Positions 1-10,097 of a stretch of DNA of 64,000 bases are shown here, in pieces. The notes under the pieces are model-generated. The model saw only the letters and a list, made by a program, of their open reading frames with translations. It ran no database searches and was not told where the DNA came from. The position numbers and the translations under genes were made by a program. The stretch comes from Microbacterium timonense (GTDB lineage: Bacteria; Actinomycetota; Actinomycetes; Actinomycetales; Microbacteriaceae). Where the stretch lies: the NCBI RefSeq assembly GCF_900292075.1, contig NZ_OLMV01000001.1, forward strand, positions 1,046,977 through 1,110,976. Reading direction: 5' to 3'. Position 1 is the first letter of the stretch. Every line of letters begins with the position of its first letter.

Positions 1-25
1 GACCGGGCGCTGTCGCCCGCCCCGC

Positions 26-31
26 GATAAT
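26..31 (+). promoter_or_regulatory. -10 element of leaderless marR-type gene
   Basis: GATAAT followed by 6 nt and then the ATG at 38. This spacing would place the transcription start on the A of the start codon. Confidence 0.55.
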
Positions 32-37
32 GGGGGC

Positions 38-541
38 ATGACGGCGCAGAGCGACGAGGTGGACCGCATCGTCGAGGCGTGGACGACGCAGCGCCCCGAT
101 CTGGACTTCTCCCCCCTCGGCGTGCTGTCGCGTGTCGACCGTCTGTCGCGACATCTCGATCGCGCGCGTCGCGACGCGTTCCGCCGCAGCGAGTTGGAGC
201 CCTGGGAGTGGGACGTGCTGTCGGCGCTCCGCCGCGCGGGTGAGCCGTTTCAGCTCAGCCCCAAGCAGCTGCTGCAGCAGACGCTCGTCTCCAGCGGCAC
301 CATGACGAACCGCATAGATCGGCTGGTCGGACGCCGGCTCGTGCGCCGGGAGGCCGACCCCGACGACGGCCGCAGTGTGCTGGTCACCCTGACCGACGAG
401 GGCAGGATCCGGGTGGATGCCGCGATCACGCGTCTCGTCGACGCCGAGGCGCTGCTGCTCGAGACGCTGTCGCGGTCCGATCGCGATCGTCTGGCCGCGC
501 TGCTGCGCAAGCTCAGTCTCGGTTTCGACAGCGCCGGCTGA
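38..541 (+). CDS. MarR family transcriptional regulator
   Basis: A 167-residue winged-helix protein of the MarR/SlyA type, usual family length. The recognition region (about residues 74-105, with SSGTMTNRIDRLV) is followed by the typical wing DPDDGRS and V-LT-EG at about 108-122. Such proteins bind as dimers to their own or neighbouring promoters and are released by small ligands; the ligand here is unknown. A GATAAT hexamer ends 6 nt before the ATG, so the mRNA is probably leaderless. It converges on the ABC-F gene, and its stop codon lies inside a shared hairpin. The regulated gene cannot be named, because the flanking gene upstream lies outside the window. Confidence 0.9.
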   Translation: MTAQSDEVDRIVEAWTTQRPDLDFSPLGVLSRVDRLSRHLDRARRDAFRRSELEPWEWDVLSALRRAGEPFQLSPKQLLQQTLVSSGTMTNRIDRLVGRRLVRREADPDDGRSVLVTLTDEGRIRVDAAITRLVDAEALLLETLSRSDRDRLAALLRKLSLGFDSAG

Positions 542-560
542 GCCGCCGGCGGGCTCAGCC
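536..560. terminator. Bidirectional hairpin holding two stop codons
   Basis: GGCTGAGCC at 536-544 pairs perfectly with GGCTCAGCC at 552-560 around a 7-nt loop. The TGA of the MarR gene is in the left arm, and the TGA of the ABC-F gene (minus strand) is in the right arm. No T-tract follows, so it would be an intrinsic-like or stabilising hairpin serving both convergent genes. Confidence 0.55.
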
Positions 561-2393
561 GATCTGCTCGGTGAGCTCGAACCAGCGCTCCTCGACGCCG
601 TCGCGCTCCTTCTCGAGCTCCCCGATGCGCGCCATCTCCGCGCCGAGGCCGACATAGTCGGACTGGTCGTGGTCGGCGAGCGCTGCCCGTGCGGCGTCGA
701 TCTGCTTCTCGAGCTTCTCCAGCCGCCGTTCGAGCGACGACACCTCCTTCTGGGCGGCCCGCAGCTCCTGTCCCGAGAGCGCGGGAGCCTGGAGGGACGC
801 CGATGCTGCGGCCGAGGCATCCGCCTCTCCGGCTCGTCTCGTCGCGCTCCGCTCGCTCACCGACCGGGCTCGAAGGCGCAGATACTCGTCGACGCCGCCG
901 GGCAGGTGCCGCAGGTGACCGCCGAGGATCGCGTACTGCTGATCGGTGACGCGTTCGATGAAGTACCGGTCGTGCGAGACCACGAGCAGCGTGCCGGGCC
1001 ACGAGTCCAGCAGGTCCTCGATCGCCGCCAGCATGTCGGTGTCGAGATCGTTCGTCGGCTCGTCGAGGATCAGCACGTTCGGCTGCTCGAGCAGGATCAG
1101 CAGCAGCTGCAGCCGCCGCTTCTGGCCGCCGGAGAGGTCTTTGACGGGCGTGGAGAGCTGGGCGCTCTGGAACCCCATGCGCTCGAGCAGCTGGCCCGGC
1201 GTCAGCTCCTGGGCCTTCGCGCCCGTGCCGAACGTGTAGGTCGTCCGCAGGCGCGAGATCACCACGCGCACCGGGTCGTCGAGGTGCTCCTCCAGCTCGT
1301 CGAGACGCTGCGTGAGAGTGGCGACCTTCACCGTCTTGCCGCGCTTGACGCGGCCCGACGTGGGCTCGACGTCGCCGGAGACGAGCCCGAGCAGGGTCGA
1401 CTTGCCGGCGCCGTTCACGCCGAGGATGCCGGTGCGCTCACCGGGCGCGATACGCCACTCGACCGGGTGCAGCACCTCGCGCGGCGTGCCCGTCGCGGCG
1501 TCGGGGTACGACACGGCGGCATCCAGCAGGTCCACCACGTCTTTCCCCAGCCGCGACACGGCCAGCGAGCGAAGCTCCGTGGCGTTGCGGATCTCGGGGA
1601 CGTCGGCGATGAGCACGTTCGCCGCGTCGATGCGGAACTTCGGCTTCGACGTGCGCGCCGGCGCGCCGCGGCGCAGCCATGCCAGTTCCTTGCGGGCCAG
1701 GTTCTGCCGCCGCTGCTCGATCACCGCGGCCTGACGGTCGCGTTCGACGCGCTGCAGGATGTACGCGGCGTACCCGCCCTCGAACGGCTCGACGATCCGG
1801 TCGTGCACCTCCCACGTCGTCGTGCACACCTCGTCGAGGAACCAGCGGTCGTGGGTCACGACGAGCAGACCCCCCTGGTTCGCGGGCCAGCGCCGCTTGA
1901 CGTGATCGGCCAGCCACGCGATCGCCTCCACGTCGAGGTGGTTGGTCGGCTCGTCCAGGAAGAGGACGTCGTGATCCCCGACCAGGAGGGCCGCCAGCGA
2001 GACCCGGCGTCGCTGCCCGCCGGACAGCCCCGCGATCGCCCCGTCCCACGCGAGGTCGCCGAGCAGACCGGCGATGACCTCACGCGTCCGCGCGTCACCC
2101 GCCCATTCGTGCTCAGGGCGGTCCCCGACCACCGCCTCGCGGATCGTCAGCGCGTCATCGAGCGTGTCGGCCTGGTCGAGCACTCCGACCCGCACCCCGC
2201 CGCGCACCGTGACGCGGCCGCTGTCGGGCTCGAGCCGGCCGGCGAGCATCGCCAGCAGGCTCGACTTGCCGTCGCCGTTGCGGCCGACGACGCCGATGCG
2301 GTCCCCCTCGTCGATGCCGAGCGAGACGCGGTCGAAGACGACCTTCGTCGGGAACTCCAGGTGAAGGGCTTCGGCCCCCAGAAGATGTGCCAT
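555..2393 (-). CDS. ABC-F family ATP-binding protein
   Basis: A 612-residue soluble protein with two ABC ATPase domains and no membrane segments, which defines the ABC-F class of translation or ribosome-associated factors. Domain 1 has Walker A GRNGDGKSS and signature LSGGQRRR. Domain 2 has Walker A GVNGAGKST, signature LSGGQKRR and Walker B LILDEPTNDLD. The C-terminal 80 residues are a charged coiled coil rich in Glu, Lys and Ala. ABC-F proteins act on the ribosomal E site, as general translation factors or antibiotic protection factors; which applies here cannot be read from sequence. A TAGCCT hexamer ends 9 nt before the ATG, so any leader is only about 3 nt. It heads away from DUF427. Confidence 0.92.
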   Translation of the reverse strand: MAHLLGAEALHLEFPTKVVFDRVSLGIDEGDRIGVVGRNGDGKSSLLAMLAGRLEPDSGRVTVRGGVRVGVLDQADTLDDALTIREAVVGDRPEHEWAGDARTREVIAGLLGDLAWDGAIAGLSGGQRRRVSLAALLVGDHDVLFLDEPTNHLDVEAIAWLADHVKRRWPANQGGLLVVTHDRWFLDEVCTTTWEVHDRIVEPFEGGYAAYILQRVERDRQAAVIEQRRQNLARKELAWLRRGAPARTSKPKFRIDAANVLIADVPEIRNATELRSLAVSRLGKDVVDLLDAAVSYPDAATGTPREVLHPVEWRIAPGERTGILGVNGAGKSTLLGLVSGDVEPTSGRVKRGKTVKVATLTQRLDELEEHLDDPVRVVISRLRTTYTFGTGAKAQELTPGQLLERMGFQSAQLSTPVKDLSGGQKRRLQLLLILLEQPNVLILDEPTNDLDTDMLAAIEDLLDSWPGTLLVVSHDRYFIERVTDQQYAILGGHLRHLPGGVDEYLRLRARSVSERSATRRAGEADASAAASASLQAPALSGQELRAAQKEVSSLERRLEKLEKQIDAARAALADHDQSDYVGLGAEMARIGELEKERDGVEERWFELTEQIG

Positions 2394-2453
2394 GTCCCCT
2401 CAAGGCTAGGCGAGCGGCGGGAGGTCGCAGGCCCGCCGCGTCCCGGGGATCCG

Positions 2454-2756
2454 TCAGCGCGTGATCTGCACGCGCCGGTCGAAGGCGATGTAGCCGGAGA
2501 AGTCGCGACCCACCCGCTCGATCGCGGTGGCGTGCGGAGTCGGGTACGACCACGCGTGGTCGTGGTGCTCGTCCTCGCCGGCACGGACGCTGAAGTACTG
2601 TGCATTGCCCTTCCACGCGCAGGTGTACGGGGTGGGGCTCTCGACGAGTGCGCCGTCCGCGACCGCCACCGGCGGCCAGTACCAGTTGCCTTCGATGCGC
2701 ACGAGATCCGCCTCGTCGGCCTCCGCGATCACCACGTCGCCCAGCACTGCCTTCAT
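2454..2756 (-). CDS. DUF427 domain-containing protein
   Basis: A 100-residue single-domain protein of the DUF427 family, common in actinomycetes and cyanobacteria. The family hallmarks are visible: a Trp-rich N-terminal segment (GNWYWPP), the central C-A-W-K-G motif at about 47-51 and a C-terminal Y-I-A-F. The fold is a small beta barrel; no reaction is established. AGGAG stands 4 nt before the ATG. The gene lies 63 bp downstream of the acetyltransferase on the same strand and is probably cotranscribed with it. Confidence 0.88.
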   Translation of the reverse strand: MKAVLGDVVIAEADEADLVRIEGNWYWPPVAVADGALVESPTPYTCAWKGNAQYFSVRAGEDEHHDHAWSYPTPHATAIERVGRDFSGYIAFDRRVQITR

Positions 2757-2819
2757 GTCACTCCTGTCGTCGGTCCACCGGGGGCCAACGACAGCGCCGG
2801 TGCGGATGTTCCCGAAGCG

Positions 2820-4172
2820 TCAGTACCAGATGCTCAGCCGCGGGGCGATGTGCCACGACAGCACACGCGTCGCGGCCGCCTCGTCGGTGGCTGTGAGGCG
2901 TCCGGCCGCCGCGAGCGTGGCCGGCGACACGCCGCCGAGATACACCGCCGACAGCTCGGCGATCCCGAGCGCGACCTCGGCGTCGGCATCTGCCGACTCT
3001 CCGTCGCCGAGCGCGCGGACGCGGCCGGTGCCCGACGCGTCGGCCTCGAGAAGGTAGCGCCCGCCCGCGATGCCGATCGGGTCGGAGACGTCCAGGAGCA
3101 GGCGACCCGCGGCGCCGAAGCGACGGGACTCGAGCGCAGCCGGCACGTCGAGCACCCGCACGTACTGGTGGTCGCTCACCGTGACCTTCGCCGCGCGCTG
3201 GTCGGCGATCATCCACAGCAGCGGCTCGTCGACCGACAGTTCGCCCGCTCGCACCTCGGCCACCAGGTCCAGCTCGAGGAGGAATCGCCACAGCGCCGCA
3301 TAGGCGTCGCGGGTCTCGGCCACGAGATAGTGCACGGTCACGGTGCCTTTGGTGAAGTCCTCGTCGTGCTCGCGCACGGCGTACACCGCGGCGCCACGAA
3401 CCTCGCCGGCCGTATCGGTGTACTGCACCGCGCGCTTCTCGGTCGTCTTCTCCGCCGCGGGGTTGGTGCCGGCGAACCCGTCCCAGTGGCTGCCGGGCAC
3501 CTGGATCTCGCCGGGCGCGGACCGACGCACCCGCTCGTGAACGGCGGGCATGACCTCACGTACGCGCTCCCGCGGGATGAAGTCGACCCGGCCGTCGGGG
3601 CGCGGACCGATCCACGTCGCCCGCTTGGTCTCGATGCGCCAGGACGCCGCGGCGGCGGCCGGGGCGAAGCCATAGCGTCCGTACAGCGGGGATTCGCTGA
3701 CGGTGAGCATCGCCATCGGCGCACCGGCCGCGTGCGCCGCCCGCAGTTCACCCTCGAGCATGGCGCGCGCGACACCGCGACGGCGGTGCGTCGGGGCGAC
3801 CGTGACCGCCGAGATCGCGCACGAGGGGACGGTCGCGTCCCCAGGCACGGTGAGCTCGCTCAGCCACGACGCGATGGTCGCGACCGGAGCATCGGCGACC
3901 GGCGCCTGCGGGTCGTACACCCCGGTGAGCCGGCGATAGCCGGATCGTTCCCGGGAGGCCGCGATCTGCTCCGCCGAACGCTCGCCGTCCTGGAACCCTC
4001 GAGCGACCGACTGCAGCCAACCGGGGTAGTCGTCACCATCGACCGAGACACGGCGGTAGTCCAGACCGTTCGCGGCGAGCCGCGAACGCGATTGCTCGTC
4101 GACGGGCCCGGCGCGGAACGCGGCGCGGTCGGCCTCGGCGGCCTCCGTGAGGGTGGCATCGAGCGTGTTCAT
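2820..4172 (-). CDS. GNAT family N-acetyltransferase (Eis-like)
   Basis: A 450-residue protein with the layout of mycobacterial Eis-type acetyltransferases: an N-terminal GNAT domain with the acetyl-CoA motif RRRGVARAML (about residues 130-142), a second GNAT-like region, and a C-terminal sterol-carrier-like domain of about 100 residues. Eis enzymes acetylate amines on aminoglycosides, polyamines or proteins. The substrate here is unknown. GAGAGGA lies 6-12 nt before the ATG, a good ribosome site. The length and C-terminal tyrosine match the family, in which the terminal carboxylate takes part in catalysis. It is the probable first gene of a two-gene unit with DUF427. Confidence 0.88.
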   Translation of the reverse strand: MNTLDATLTEAAEADRAAFRAGPVDEQSRSRLAANGLDYRRVSVDGDDYPGWLQSVARGFQDGERSAEQIAASRERSGYRRLTGVYDPQAPVADAPVATIASWLSELTVPGDATVPSCAISAVTVAPTHRRRGVARAMLEGELRAAHAAGAPMAMLTVSESPLYGRYGFAPAAAAASWRIETKRATWIGPRPDGRVDFIPRERVREVMPAVHERVRRSAPGEIQVPGSHWDGFAGTNPAAEKTTEKRAVQYTDTAGEVRGAAVYAVREHDEDFTKGTVTVHYLVAETRDAYAALWRFLLELDLVAEVRAGELSVDEPLLWMIADQRAAKVTVSDHQYVRVLDVPAALESRRFGAAGRLLLDVSDPIGIAGGRYLLEADASGTGRVRALGDGESADADAEVALGIAELSAVYLGGVSPATLAAAGRLTATDEAAATRVLSWHIAPRLSIWY

Positions 4173-4247
4173 CGTGTTCCTCTCCGCCGCCGGAACAGGC
4201 GGCTCGACTCGTTCCGATCGCGGTGACCTTCGTGCCCGGGCGGCGGT

Positions 4248-5174
4248 TCAGGGCACCACGCGGGCTCCTGCCACCGGGCCGTGCACGTGCAGGGCCTCGT
4301 AACCGGCGGCCGACAGGGTGATCTGCAGCTCCAGCGCCGACTCGGCGTCGACGGTCAGGAAGGCCAGCGTAGGGCCGGACCCCGACACGAGCCCGGTGAG
4401 GGCCCCCGACTCCTCGCCCAGCTCCAGGATCTCGCGCAGATCCGGCCGCAGCGACAGCGCCGCGACCTGCAGATCGTTGCGCGTGTGCTCGGCCAGCGCC
4501 ACCGGATCGCCCGCCCGCAGCGCCTGCAGCACGGTCGGGTCGACCGCCGGAGCACGCCCGGCGGCGTTGATGACGTGACGGGCGCGGAGCTCGTCCAGGT
4601 GCCGGTACACCTCGGGGGTGGACAGACCCGTCCCGGACGGCACCACGACCCAGTCGAAGCGGCCCTTCGCCAGGGCGCGGCTGAGCTCATCTCCGCGACC
4701 GGTACCGACCGCCGTTCCGCCCATGAGGGCGAACGGGACGTCGGCGCCCAGGCGTGCCGCCAGCTTGTGCAGCTCTGCGGGACCCAGTTCGGCCCCCCAC
4801 AGCGCGTCACAGGCGACCAGGGCGGCCGCGGCATCCGCGGATCCCCCTCCCATTCCACCGGCGACCGGCACGTGCTTGACGATGTCGAGGTGCACGCCGC
4901 CGGTGTGACCGATGCGCTGGGCGACCAGCCGCGCCGCCCGGATGGCGAGATTCCGGTCGTCGGCGGGGACGCCCGACAGATCGACGGTCCCCGAGACGGC
5001 GACGGTGAACTCGTCGGACGGTGAGGCCCAGACATCCTCGTAGAGCGAGACGGCCTGGTACGCCGACGCGACGTCGTGATAGCCGTCGTCCTGCACGCCG
5101 CCGACCTCGAAGAAGAGGTTCAGCTTTCCCGGCGCCCGCACGCGGACGCCGTCGGCGGCGAGGGCCTGGCTCAC
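4248..5174 (-). CDS. ispE: 4-diphosphocytidyl-2-C-methyl-D-erythritol kinase
   Basis: IspE of the GHMP kinase family, which phosphorylates CDP-methylerythritol in the MEP route to isoprenoids (cytosol). The 308-residue product carries an N-terminal APGKLN motif, the ATP loop [17 protein letters not shown] and the C-terminal motif [10 protein letters not shown] chose the GTG at 5174 because it overlaps the stop codon of the upstream aldo/keto reductase by 4 nt (GTGA), which implies translational coupling; the open frame itself runs far upstream without family similarity. In many actinomycetes ispE follows rsmA directly, but here three genes separate them. Confidence 0.93.
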   Translation of the reverse strand: MSQALAADGVRVRAPGKLNLFFEVGGVQDDGYHDVASAYQAVSLYEDVWASPSDEFTVAVSGTVDLSGVPADDRNLAIRAARLVAQRIGHTGGVHLDIVKHVPVAGGMGGGSADAAAALVACDALWGAELGPAELHKLAARLGADVPFALMGGTAVGTGRGDELSRALAKGRFDWVVVPSGTGLSTPEVYRHLDELRARHVINAAGRAPAVDPTVLQALRAGDPVALAEHTRNDLQVAALSLRPDLREILELGEESGALTGLVSGSGPTLAFLTVDAESALELQITLSAAGYEALHVHGPVAGARVVP

Positions 5175-6238
5175 CGGTTCGCCGATTCCGCCCAGAGGTC
5201 GACGTCGATGCCGTCCGAGAGGGCGTCGATGCGCTCCTGCTCCTCCGTCGTGAACCCCGGTCCGTCCAGCGCCTTGAGGTTCTCGTCGAGCTGCTCGGGC
5301 CGCGACGCGCCGATCAGGGCGGAGGCGACGACGGGGTCGCGCAGCACCCACTGGATCGCCATCTGCGCCAGCGTCTGCCCGCGCTCCTTCGCGATGACGT
5401 CGAGCCCTCGCAGCGTCGCCAGGCCGTTCTCCGACAGCTGGTCGTTCGGCAGCGATGCCCGCTTCTGCGCACGCTGAGCGGGTCCCCCGCCCAGGTACTT
5501 GTCGGTGAGGAGCCCCTGCGCGAGCGGCGTGAACGCGATCGCCCCCATCCCCTCCTGGCGGAGCACCCCGGTCAGACCGTCTTCGATCCAGCGGTTGAGG
5601 ATCGAGTAGGCGGGCTGGTGGATGACCAGCGGCGTCCCGAGGGAGCGTGCGACGGATGCCGCGACCGCCGTGCGTTCGGCGCTGTACGACGAGATGCCGA
5701 CGTAGAGCGCCTTGCCCTGGCGCACCAGGGTGTCCAGCGCCCCGACCGTCTCCTCGATCGGGACGTCGGGGTCGACGCGATGCGAGTAGAAGATGTCGAC
5801 GTACTCGATGTTCATCCGCCGCAGCGACTGCTCCGCGCTGGCGATGAGGTACTTGCGCGACCCCCCGTTGCCGTAGGGGCCGTGCCACATGTCGTATCCG
5901 GCCTTGGACGAGATGATGAGCTCGTCCCGGTACGGGGCGAAGTCCTCGCGCATCATGCGGCCGAAGTTCGTCTCGGCGCTGCCGTAGGGCGGGCCGTAGT
6001 TGTTCGCGAGATCGAAGTGCGTGATGCCGCGATCGAACGCGTGCCGCAGCAGCGCGCGCTGGTCGTCGAACGGGATGTTGTCGCCGAAGTTCCACCACAG
6101 GCCCAGCGAGACCGGCGGCAGCGTCAGCCCCGACCCGCCGACGCGGCGGAAGGCGGCCGCGTCGTAGCGATCCGCGGCCGCGGTGTACGGACGGTGGAGG
6201 TCTCCCCCACGGGACAGGTAGCGCGCGTCTTCGGTCAC
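5171..6238 (-). CDS. Aldo/keto reductase (YghZ-like)
   Basis: A 355-residue NADPH-dependent aldo/keto reductase related to E. coli YghZ (L-glyceraldehyde 3-phosphate reductase). The catalytic tetrad is intact: Asp in FDLANNYG, Tyr a few residues later, Lys in SSKAGYDMW and His in YSHRVD. An extended [12 protein letters not shown] loop is typical of this subgroup. Its likely roles are detoxification of aldehydes or methylglyoxal. The start is a GTG 6 nt after a TAGCCT hexamer, so it is probably leaderless, and it is the likely promoter gene for the coupled ispE. Confidence 0.9.
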   Translation of the reverse strand: MTEDARYLSRGGDLHRPYTAAADRYDAAAFRRVGGSGLTLPPVSLGLWWNFGDNIPFDDQRALLRHAFDRGITHFDLANNYGPPYGSAETNFGRMMREDFAPYRDELIISSKAGYDMWHGPYGNGGSRKYLIASAEQSLRRMNIEYVDIFYSHRVDPDVPIEETVGALDTLVRQGKALYVGISSYSAERTAVAASVARSLGTPLVIHQPAYSILNRWIEDGLTGVLRQEGMGAIAFTPLAQGLLTDKYLGGGPAQRAQKRASLPNDQLSENGLATLRGLDVIAKERGQTLAQMAIQWVLRDPVVASALIGASRPEQLDENLKALDGPGFTTEEQERIDALSDGIDVDLWAESANR

Positions 6239-6244
6239 CGGTCC

Positions 6245-6250
6245 AGGCTA
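6245..6250 (-). promoter_or_regulatory. -10 element of aldo/keto reductase-ispE unit
   Basis: TAGCCT on the minus strand with exactly 6 nt to the GTG at 6238. Confidence 0.6.
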
Positions 6251-6474
6251 GCGACGTCGCGCCACGGATGCAGGATGTGCGTCATGGGCCGCGCGGATGC
6301 ATCATGAAAGTGCCGGAATGCGACGTCGCGGCTCCGCCCGCCACGTACTCGCGCCCCGGCATACGGCCGGACCCCGTGTCAAGGGTCTTCGCCGAAATCT
6401 CGTCGTCATAGACGCTCGTTATCGTGTCGAAACCGCACGGCCCCCCCGCGCGCGGTCGATCAGAAGGAGACCAT

Positions 6475-8061
6475 ATGACCCAACTGTCTGCGCTGCCACG
6501 GGCCGCCGACCCGTGGACCGTGCTCCTCGGTCGCAGCGATGTCGTCGTGGACCGCGGCGTCCTCCATCTCGTCCACGACGATGTCGCCCCGCACGCCGCC
6601 CGGGAGGCGGATCTGCTGCTGGTTGCCACGGCGCTGGAAGATGCCGGCGTCGACACGGTCCTGATCCGCCACGACCGGACCCTCCCCGCGCTCGTCGTGG
6701 ACCTGCGAGCTCGGGATGCGGCCCTCGAAGCGCTCGCCGCGGTCTGCACCCGTGAGCCGCTGTACCTGAAGGCCAAGGGACGCACTCCGGTACTCGCGTG
6801 CGACGCCGCCATCGCCTTCGACTCGCCGACCGTGCTGCGGCTGTACCGGCCGCGGGTCACCGCGTCGGGTTCGCTTCGCTACGGCCCCTCGCTCGGCGTG
6901 CACCTGGAGTTCTGGCGATTCGGAGACGACGAGGTCGTCGCGCCTCGCGACAACGCGCTGATCCGCCGCCGCACGCCGACCGCGGACCTCGACTACGCGA
7001 CGGTCGAGCGCTACGGCCGCACGTGGCGCACGATCGCCGGCATGTTCGACCCGCAGCCGCTCGAGTTCACCGAGGACGTCGACATCGTCTTCTCGTGGGT
7101 GGATGGGACATCCAGCGACTTCCAGCGGCAACGCGCGGCGCAGCTCGCGGAGTACGTGGTCGGCGAGGGCGACGACGGGCCGGCCCGATACCGTCACGTC
7201 GACGAGTTGCGCTACGCGCTGCGCAGCGTTCACATGTACGCCCCGTGGGTGCGCCGCATCTTCATCGCGACGGATTCACCCGCACCCGCGTGGCTGCTGG
7301 ACCATCCGAAGGTGCGGATCGTGCGCAGCGAGGAGTTCTTCGCCGATCCGTCCGTCCTTCCCACGCACAACTCGCACGCCGTCGAGGCCCAGCTCCACCG
7401 CATCCCCGGTCTCGCGGAGCACTTCCTGTACTCCAACGACGACATGTTCTTCGGGCGACCGGTCGAGCCGGAGATGTTCTTCACGCCCGGGGGCGTCACC
7501 AAGTTCGTCGAGAGCGAGGTGCGCATCGGGCCGGGCGAGCCGAAGCGGCATCGCAGCGGACACGACAACGGGCTGCGGGTCAACCGCGCCCTGCTGCGCG
7601 AGCGGTTCGGCATCACGATCGTCCGCGACCTCGAACACTGTGCCGCGCCCCTGCGCCGCAGCGTCATGGCCGAGCTGGAGCAGGCGTTCCCCGACGACTT
7701 CGCCCGCACCGCGGCATCCCGGTTCCGCTCCGCGACCGACATCTCGGTCACCAACAGCCTGTACCACTACTACGCCGTCATGACCGGCCGGGCCGTCGCG
7801 ACCCGGGCTCCGCGGGTGCGCTACGCCCAGACGACCGTGCCCTCGGGTCTGCGCCGCATGGAGCGGCTGGCCGAGCGCTGCGACGTCGACATGTTCTGCC
7901 TCAACGACGGCGGTGAGACCGACATCCCCGAGGAGATCCGCGTGCGCGCCATCCGCGACGCCCTGGAGCGGATGTTCCCGGTGCGCGCGCCCTGGGAGCG
8001 CGACGAGGTCAGCGCAGAACGGGAATCGGCTCGGTCGGCGCATCCCTCCGCGCGGAGGTGA
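6475..8061 (+). CDS. Stealth family capsular/cell-wall sugar phosphotransferase
   Basis: A 528-residue Stealth protein. These enzymes transfer a hexose-1-phosphate from a nucleotide sugar and build phosphodiester-linked glycans. All four conserved regions can be seen: CR1 DIVFSWVDG (about residue 203), CR2 [17 protein letters not shown] stretch with R-I-F-I-A-T-D (about 240-265) and F-L-Y-S-N-D-D-M-F (about 321), CR3 HDNGLRVN (about 363) and CR4 [11 protein letters not shown] (about 423). The ATG at 6475 follows AGAAGGAG by 6 nt and is preferred over the GTG at 6424. It stands alone, with no other capsule genes nearby, and its 3' end overlaps the convergent phosphoesterase by 53 bp. Confidence 0.9.
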   Translation: MTQLSALPRAADPWTVLLGRSDVVVDRGVLHLVHDDVAPHAAREADLLLVATALEDAGVDTVLIRHDRTLPALVVDLRARDAALEALAAVCTREPLYLKAKGRTPVLACDAAIAFDSPTVLRLYRPRVTASGSLRYGPSLGVHLEFWRFGDDEVVAPRDNALIRRRTPTADLDYATVERYGRTWRTIAGMFDPQPLEFTEDVDIVFSWVDGTSSDFQRQRAAQLAEYVVGEGDDGPARYRHVDELRYALRSVHMYAPWVRRIFIATDSPAPAWLLDHPKVRIVRSEEFFADPSVLPTHNSHAVEAQLHRIPGLAEHFLYSNDDMFFGRPVEPEMFFTPGGVTKFVESEVRIGPGEPKRHRSGHDNGLRVNRALLRERFGITIVRDLEHCAAPLRRSVMAELEQAFPDDFARTAASRFRSATDISVTNSLYHYYAVMTGRAVATRAPRVRYAQTTVPSGLRRMERLAERCDVDMFCLNDGGETDIPEEIRVRAIRDALERMFPVRAPWERDEVSAERESARSAHPSARR

Positions 8062-8968
8062 GCGGTGCGACGCCGGCCGAGAGGAGCCGGCGTCGCGCCT
8101 CCTCCGCGTCGATGTGCTCCAGGGCGCGCGGCGCGTCCACCGGCACGACGGAGTGGACGACCGCGTCGTCGTAGACGTGCACCAGGTTGAACGCCTGCGC
8201 GCCGTCCTGCGGCCTGCTCCCGCCGACCGGCACCGTGAGATCCTGCGCGTAGCAGGTCGACGAGGCGACCGACACGGGGATGCCGGCGAACGTCGAGAAG
8301 GTCGAGTAGTGCAGGTGGCCCGCGATGATCGCGCGGACGTCGGAGCCGCGCAGCACCCGGGCGAGCCGCCGCTGGTCGCGCAGCTCGACGCTCGCCGCCA
8401 GCGGCAGCACGCTCGGCACCGGCGGGTGGTGCATCGCCAGGATCGTGCCCAGCGGCGCCGGCACGGCGAGCACGTCCGCGAGCCACGCCAGCTGGTCGTC
8501 GGTCACCTCGCCGTGGTGGTGGCCGGGGACCGTCGTGTCGAGCGTCACGACGCGCAGCCCGTCGAGCTCGTCGACCCGGTCGACGGGACGCAGATCGGAT
8601 GGGCTGGATGCGCCTCGTCCGTCGGCGTTCGATCCGGCGGCCTCGTCCAGCAGGGTCTGCCGGAAGGCGCCGCGTTCGTCGTGATTGCCCATCACCCACA
8701 GGAGCCGCGCCTCCAAGCGCTGGGCGAGGGGCTCGAGCAGCGAGCGAAGGTCGACGTACGCGGCCGCTTCGCCGAGATCGGCGAGGTCACCGGTGACGAC
8801 GATCGCGTCGGGTCGGATGCCGCTGGCCTCGATCACCCGGACCGTCTCCGCCAGGCGCGCGGCGCCGTCGACGGCGTCGAAGAGCCACGGCGTCGTCGCC
8901 GCGCGGAGGTGGGTGTCGCTCAGGTGCAGCAGGATGCGTTCGGGGGCCGGATATTCGGCGGTGCGCAT
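8009..8968 (-). CDS. Calcineurin-like phosphoesterase (CpdA/Icc-type)
   Basis: A 319-residue metallophosphoesterase with all the metal-binding signatures of the 3',5'-cAMP phosphodiesterase group: LSDTHL (D-x-H), VTGDLADLG (GD), VMGNHDERG (GNHD), a later AGHLHYS (GHxH) and the intermediate LAMHHPP. It is expected to use two metals to hydrolyse phosphodiesters; the cyclic nucleotide substrate is inferred from the subgroup. I chose the ATG at 8968 because GGAG sits 9 nt upstream; an in-frame ATG at 9010 has no ribosome site. The 3' end overlaps the Stealth gene in antisense. Confidence 0.85.
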   Translation of the reverse strand: MRTAEYPAPERILLHLSDTHLRAATTPWLFDAVDGAARLAETVRVIEASGIRPDAIVVTGDLADLGEAAAYVDLRSLLEPLAQRLEARLLWVMGNHDERGAFRQTLLDEAAGSNADGRGASSPSDLRPVDRVDELDGLRVVTLDTTVPGHHHGEVTDDQLAWLADVLAVPAPLGTILAMHHPPVPSVLPLAASVELRDQRRLARVLRGSDVRAIIAGHLHYSTFSTFAGIPVSVASSTCYAQDLTVPVGGSRPQDGAQAFNLVHVYDDAVVHSVVPVDAPRALEHIDAEEARRRLLSAGVAPLTSARRDAPTEPIPVLR

Positions 8969-9093
8969 GTCGGGTAACTCCGATCCGCCGCGAGGCGAGG
9001 TGCCTGACATCCGGACGGCGGACGCTGGGAATGCTACCCGCTGCTCTTGGGATCAGGCCGACGACGCGGTGTATATCCCCTGAATGATCTCGG

Positions 9094-9957
9094 TCAGACG
9101 GGGGATGTCGATGCTGCGGCGGCTCGTGCGATACGGACGTAGTCCTCGATCCCGAGGTCCTCGCCGCGGGCGGTCGGTGCGACGCCCGCCTCCTCCAGAA
9201 CGGCGGATGCCGCGGCTGACGTGCCGCCGAGCACGCCCGCGAGCGCCTGCCGCAGCATTTTGCGCCGCTGCTGGAACGCGGCATCCACGATGGAGAAGGT
9301 CAGCCGGCGCAGGGCCTCGTCGCCACGAGGCTCGGCGTCGCGGTGGAACGCGACGAGCACGCTGTCGACATTCGGGACCGGCCAGAACACCTGACGCGAT
9401 ACGGTGCCCGCCAGCCGCCAGGGACCATACCAGGCGGCCTTGACGCTCGGCGCGCCGTAGACCTTCGATCCGGGCGGGGCGGCGAGGCGCTCCCCCACCT
9501 CGGCCTGCACCATGACGACACCGCGCTGAAGGCCCGGGAAGGTCTCGAGGAAGTGCAGCAGCACCGGCACGCTCACGTTGTACGGCAGGTTGGCGACCAG
9601 CACGGTCGGCTCGCCCGGCAGCGCGCTCACTCGCAGCGCGTCGGCGTCGACGACCGTGAGCGCACCGTCGGGCACGCCGTGGGCGGTCGCCGTGGCCGGA
9701 AGGCGCTCCGCGAGGCGATGATCGATCTCGACGGCGGTGACCGATGCCCCGGCCTCGAGGATCGCCAGTGTGAGGGATCCGAGACCGGGTCCGACCTCGA
9801 CCACGCGGTCGCCGGAGCGCACCTCTGCGACGGCGACGATCTTGCGCACGGTGTTCGCGTCCACCACGAAGTTCTGGCCCAGCTTCTTGGTGGGTGTGAC
9901 GTCCAGTTCGGCGGCGAGCGCGCGGATCTCGGCCGCACCGAGCAGTGTCACGGGCAT
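9094..9957 (-). CDS. rsmA: 16S rRNA (A1518/A1519-N6)-dimethyltransferase
   Basis: RsmA/KsgA, which adds four methyl groups to two adjacent adenines of the 3' helix of 16S rRNA during 30S maturation; loss gives kasugamycin resistance. The 287-residue product has KLGQNFV near the N-terminus, the SAM motif [11 protein letters not shown] (about residues 49-59), a D in motif II, and the catalytic NLPYNVSVP. The start ATG at 9957 is 6 nt after TAGGGT. In actinomycetes it normally sits between tatD/rpfB and ispE. Here MFS genes lie on one side and the phosphoesterase on the other. Confidence 0.95.
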   Translation of the reverse strand: MPVTLLGAAEIRALAAELDVTPTKKLGQNFVVDANTVRKIVAVAEVRSGDRVVEVGPGLGSLTLAILEAGASVTAVEIDHRLAERLPATATAHGVPDGALTVVDADALRVSALPGEPTVLVANLPYNVSVPVLLHFLETFPGLQRGVVMVQAEVGERLAAPPGSKVYGAPSVKAAWYGPWRLAGTVSRQVFWPVPNVDSVLVAFHRDAEPRGDEALRRLTFSIVDAAFQQRRKMLRQALAGVLGGTSAAASAVLEEAGVAPTARGEDLGIEDYVRIARAAAASTSPV

Positions 9958-9963
9958 GCGTTC

Positions 9964-9969
9964 ACCCTA
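9964..9969 (-). promoter_or_regulatory. -10 element of rsmA
   Basis: TAGGGT on the minus strand, 6 nt before the ATG at 9957; leaderless geometry. Confidence 0.6.
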
Positions 9970-10084
9970 CCGACGGACGGCACCGGTCCACGGCATCCGC
10001 TCTCCTGCCGCGCTCGCGAGGGCGGGCACGACACGGTCTTGCGGACTCGCTCGCGAGTGCCTCGCCCTCGACCCCGACTGCCAC

Positions 10085-10090
10085 TAGCGT
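10085..10090 (+). promoter_or_regulatory. -10 element of sugar-porter gene
   Basis: TAGCGT followed by 7 nt and the ATG at 10098. No purine-rich ribosome site is seen in between. Confidence 0.55.
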
Positions 10091-10097
10091 GACGAGC

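Noticed and set aside
417..4226. A 1,269-codon open frame on the plus strand across the ABC-F, DUF427 and acetyltransferase genes
   Set aside because: It is antisense to three well-supported genes, has low-complexity Arg/Ala/Val composition and no recognisable motif; long antisense frames are expected at this GC content.
6239..6474. A hidden small gene between the aldo/keto reductase and Stealth genes
   Set aside because: No open frame with a ribosome site or coding-like composition was found; only a possible TATCGT -10 near 6420 for the Stealth gene is visible, without a matching -35.
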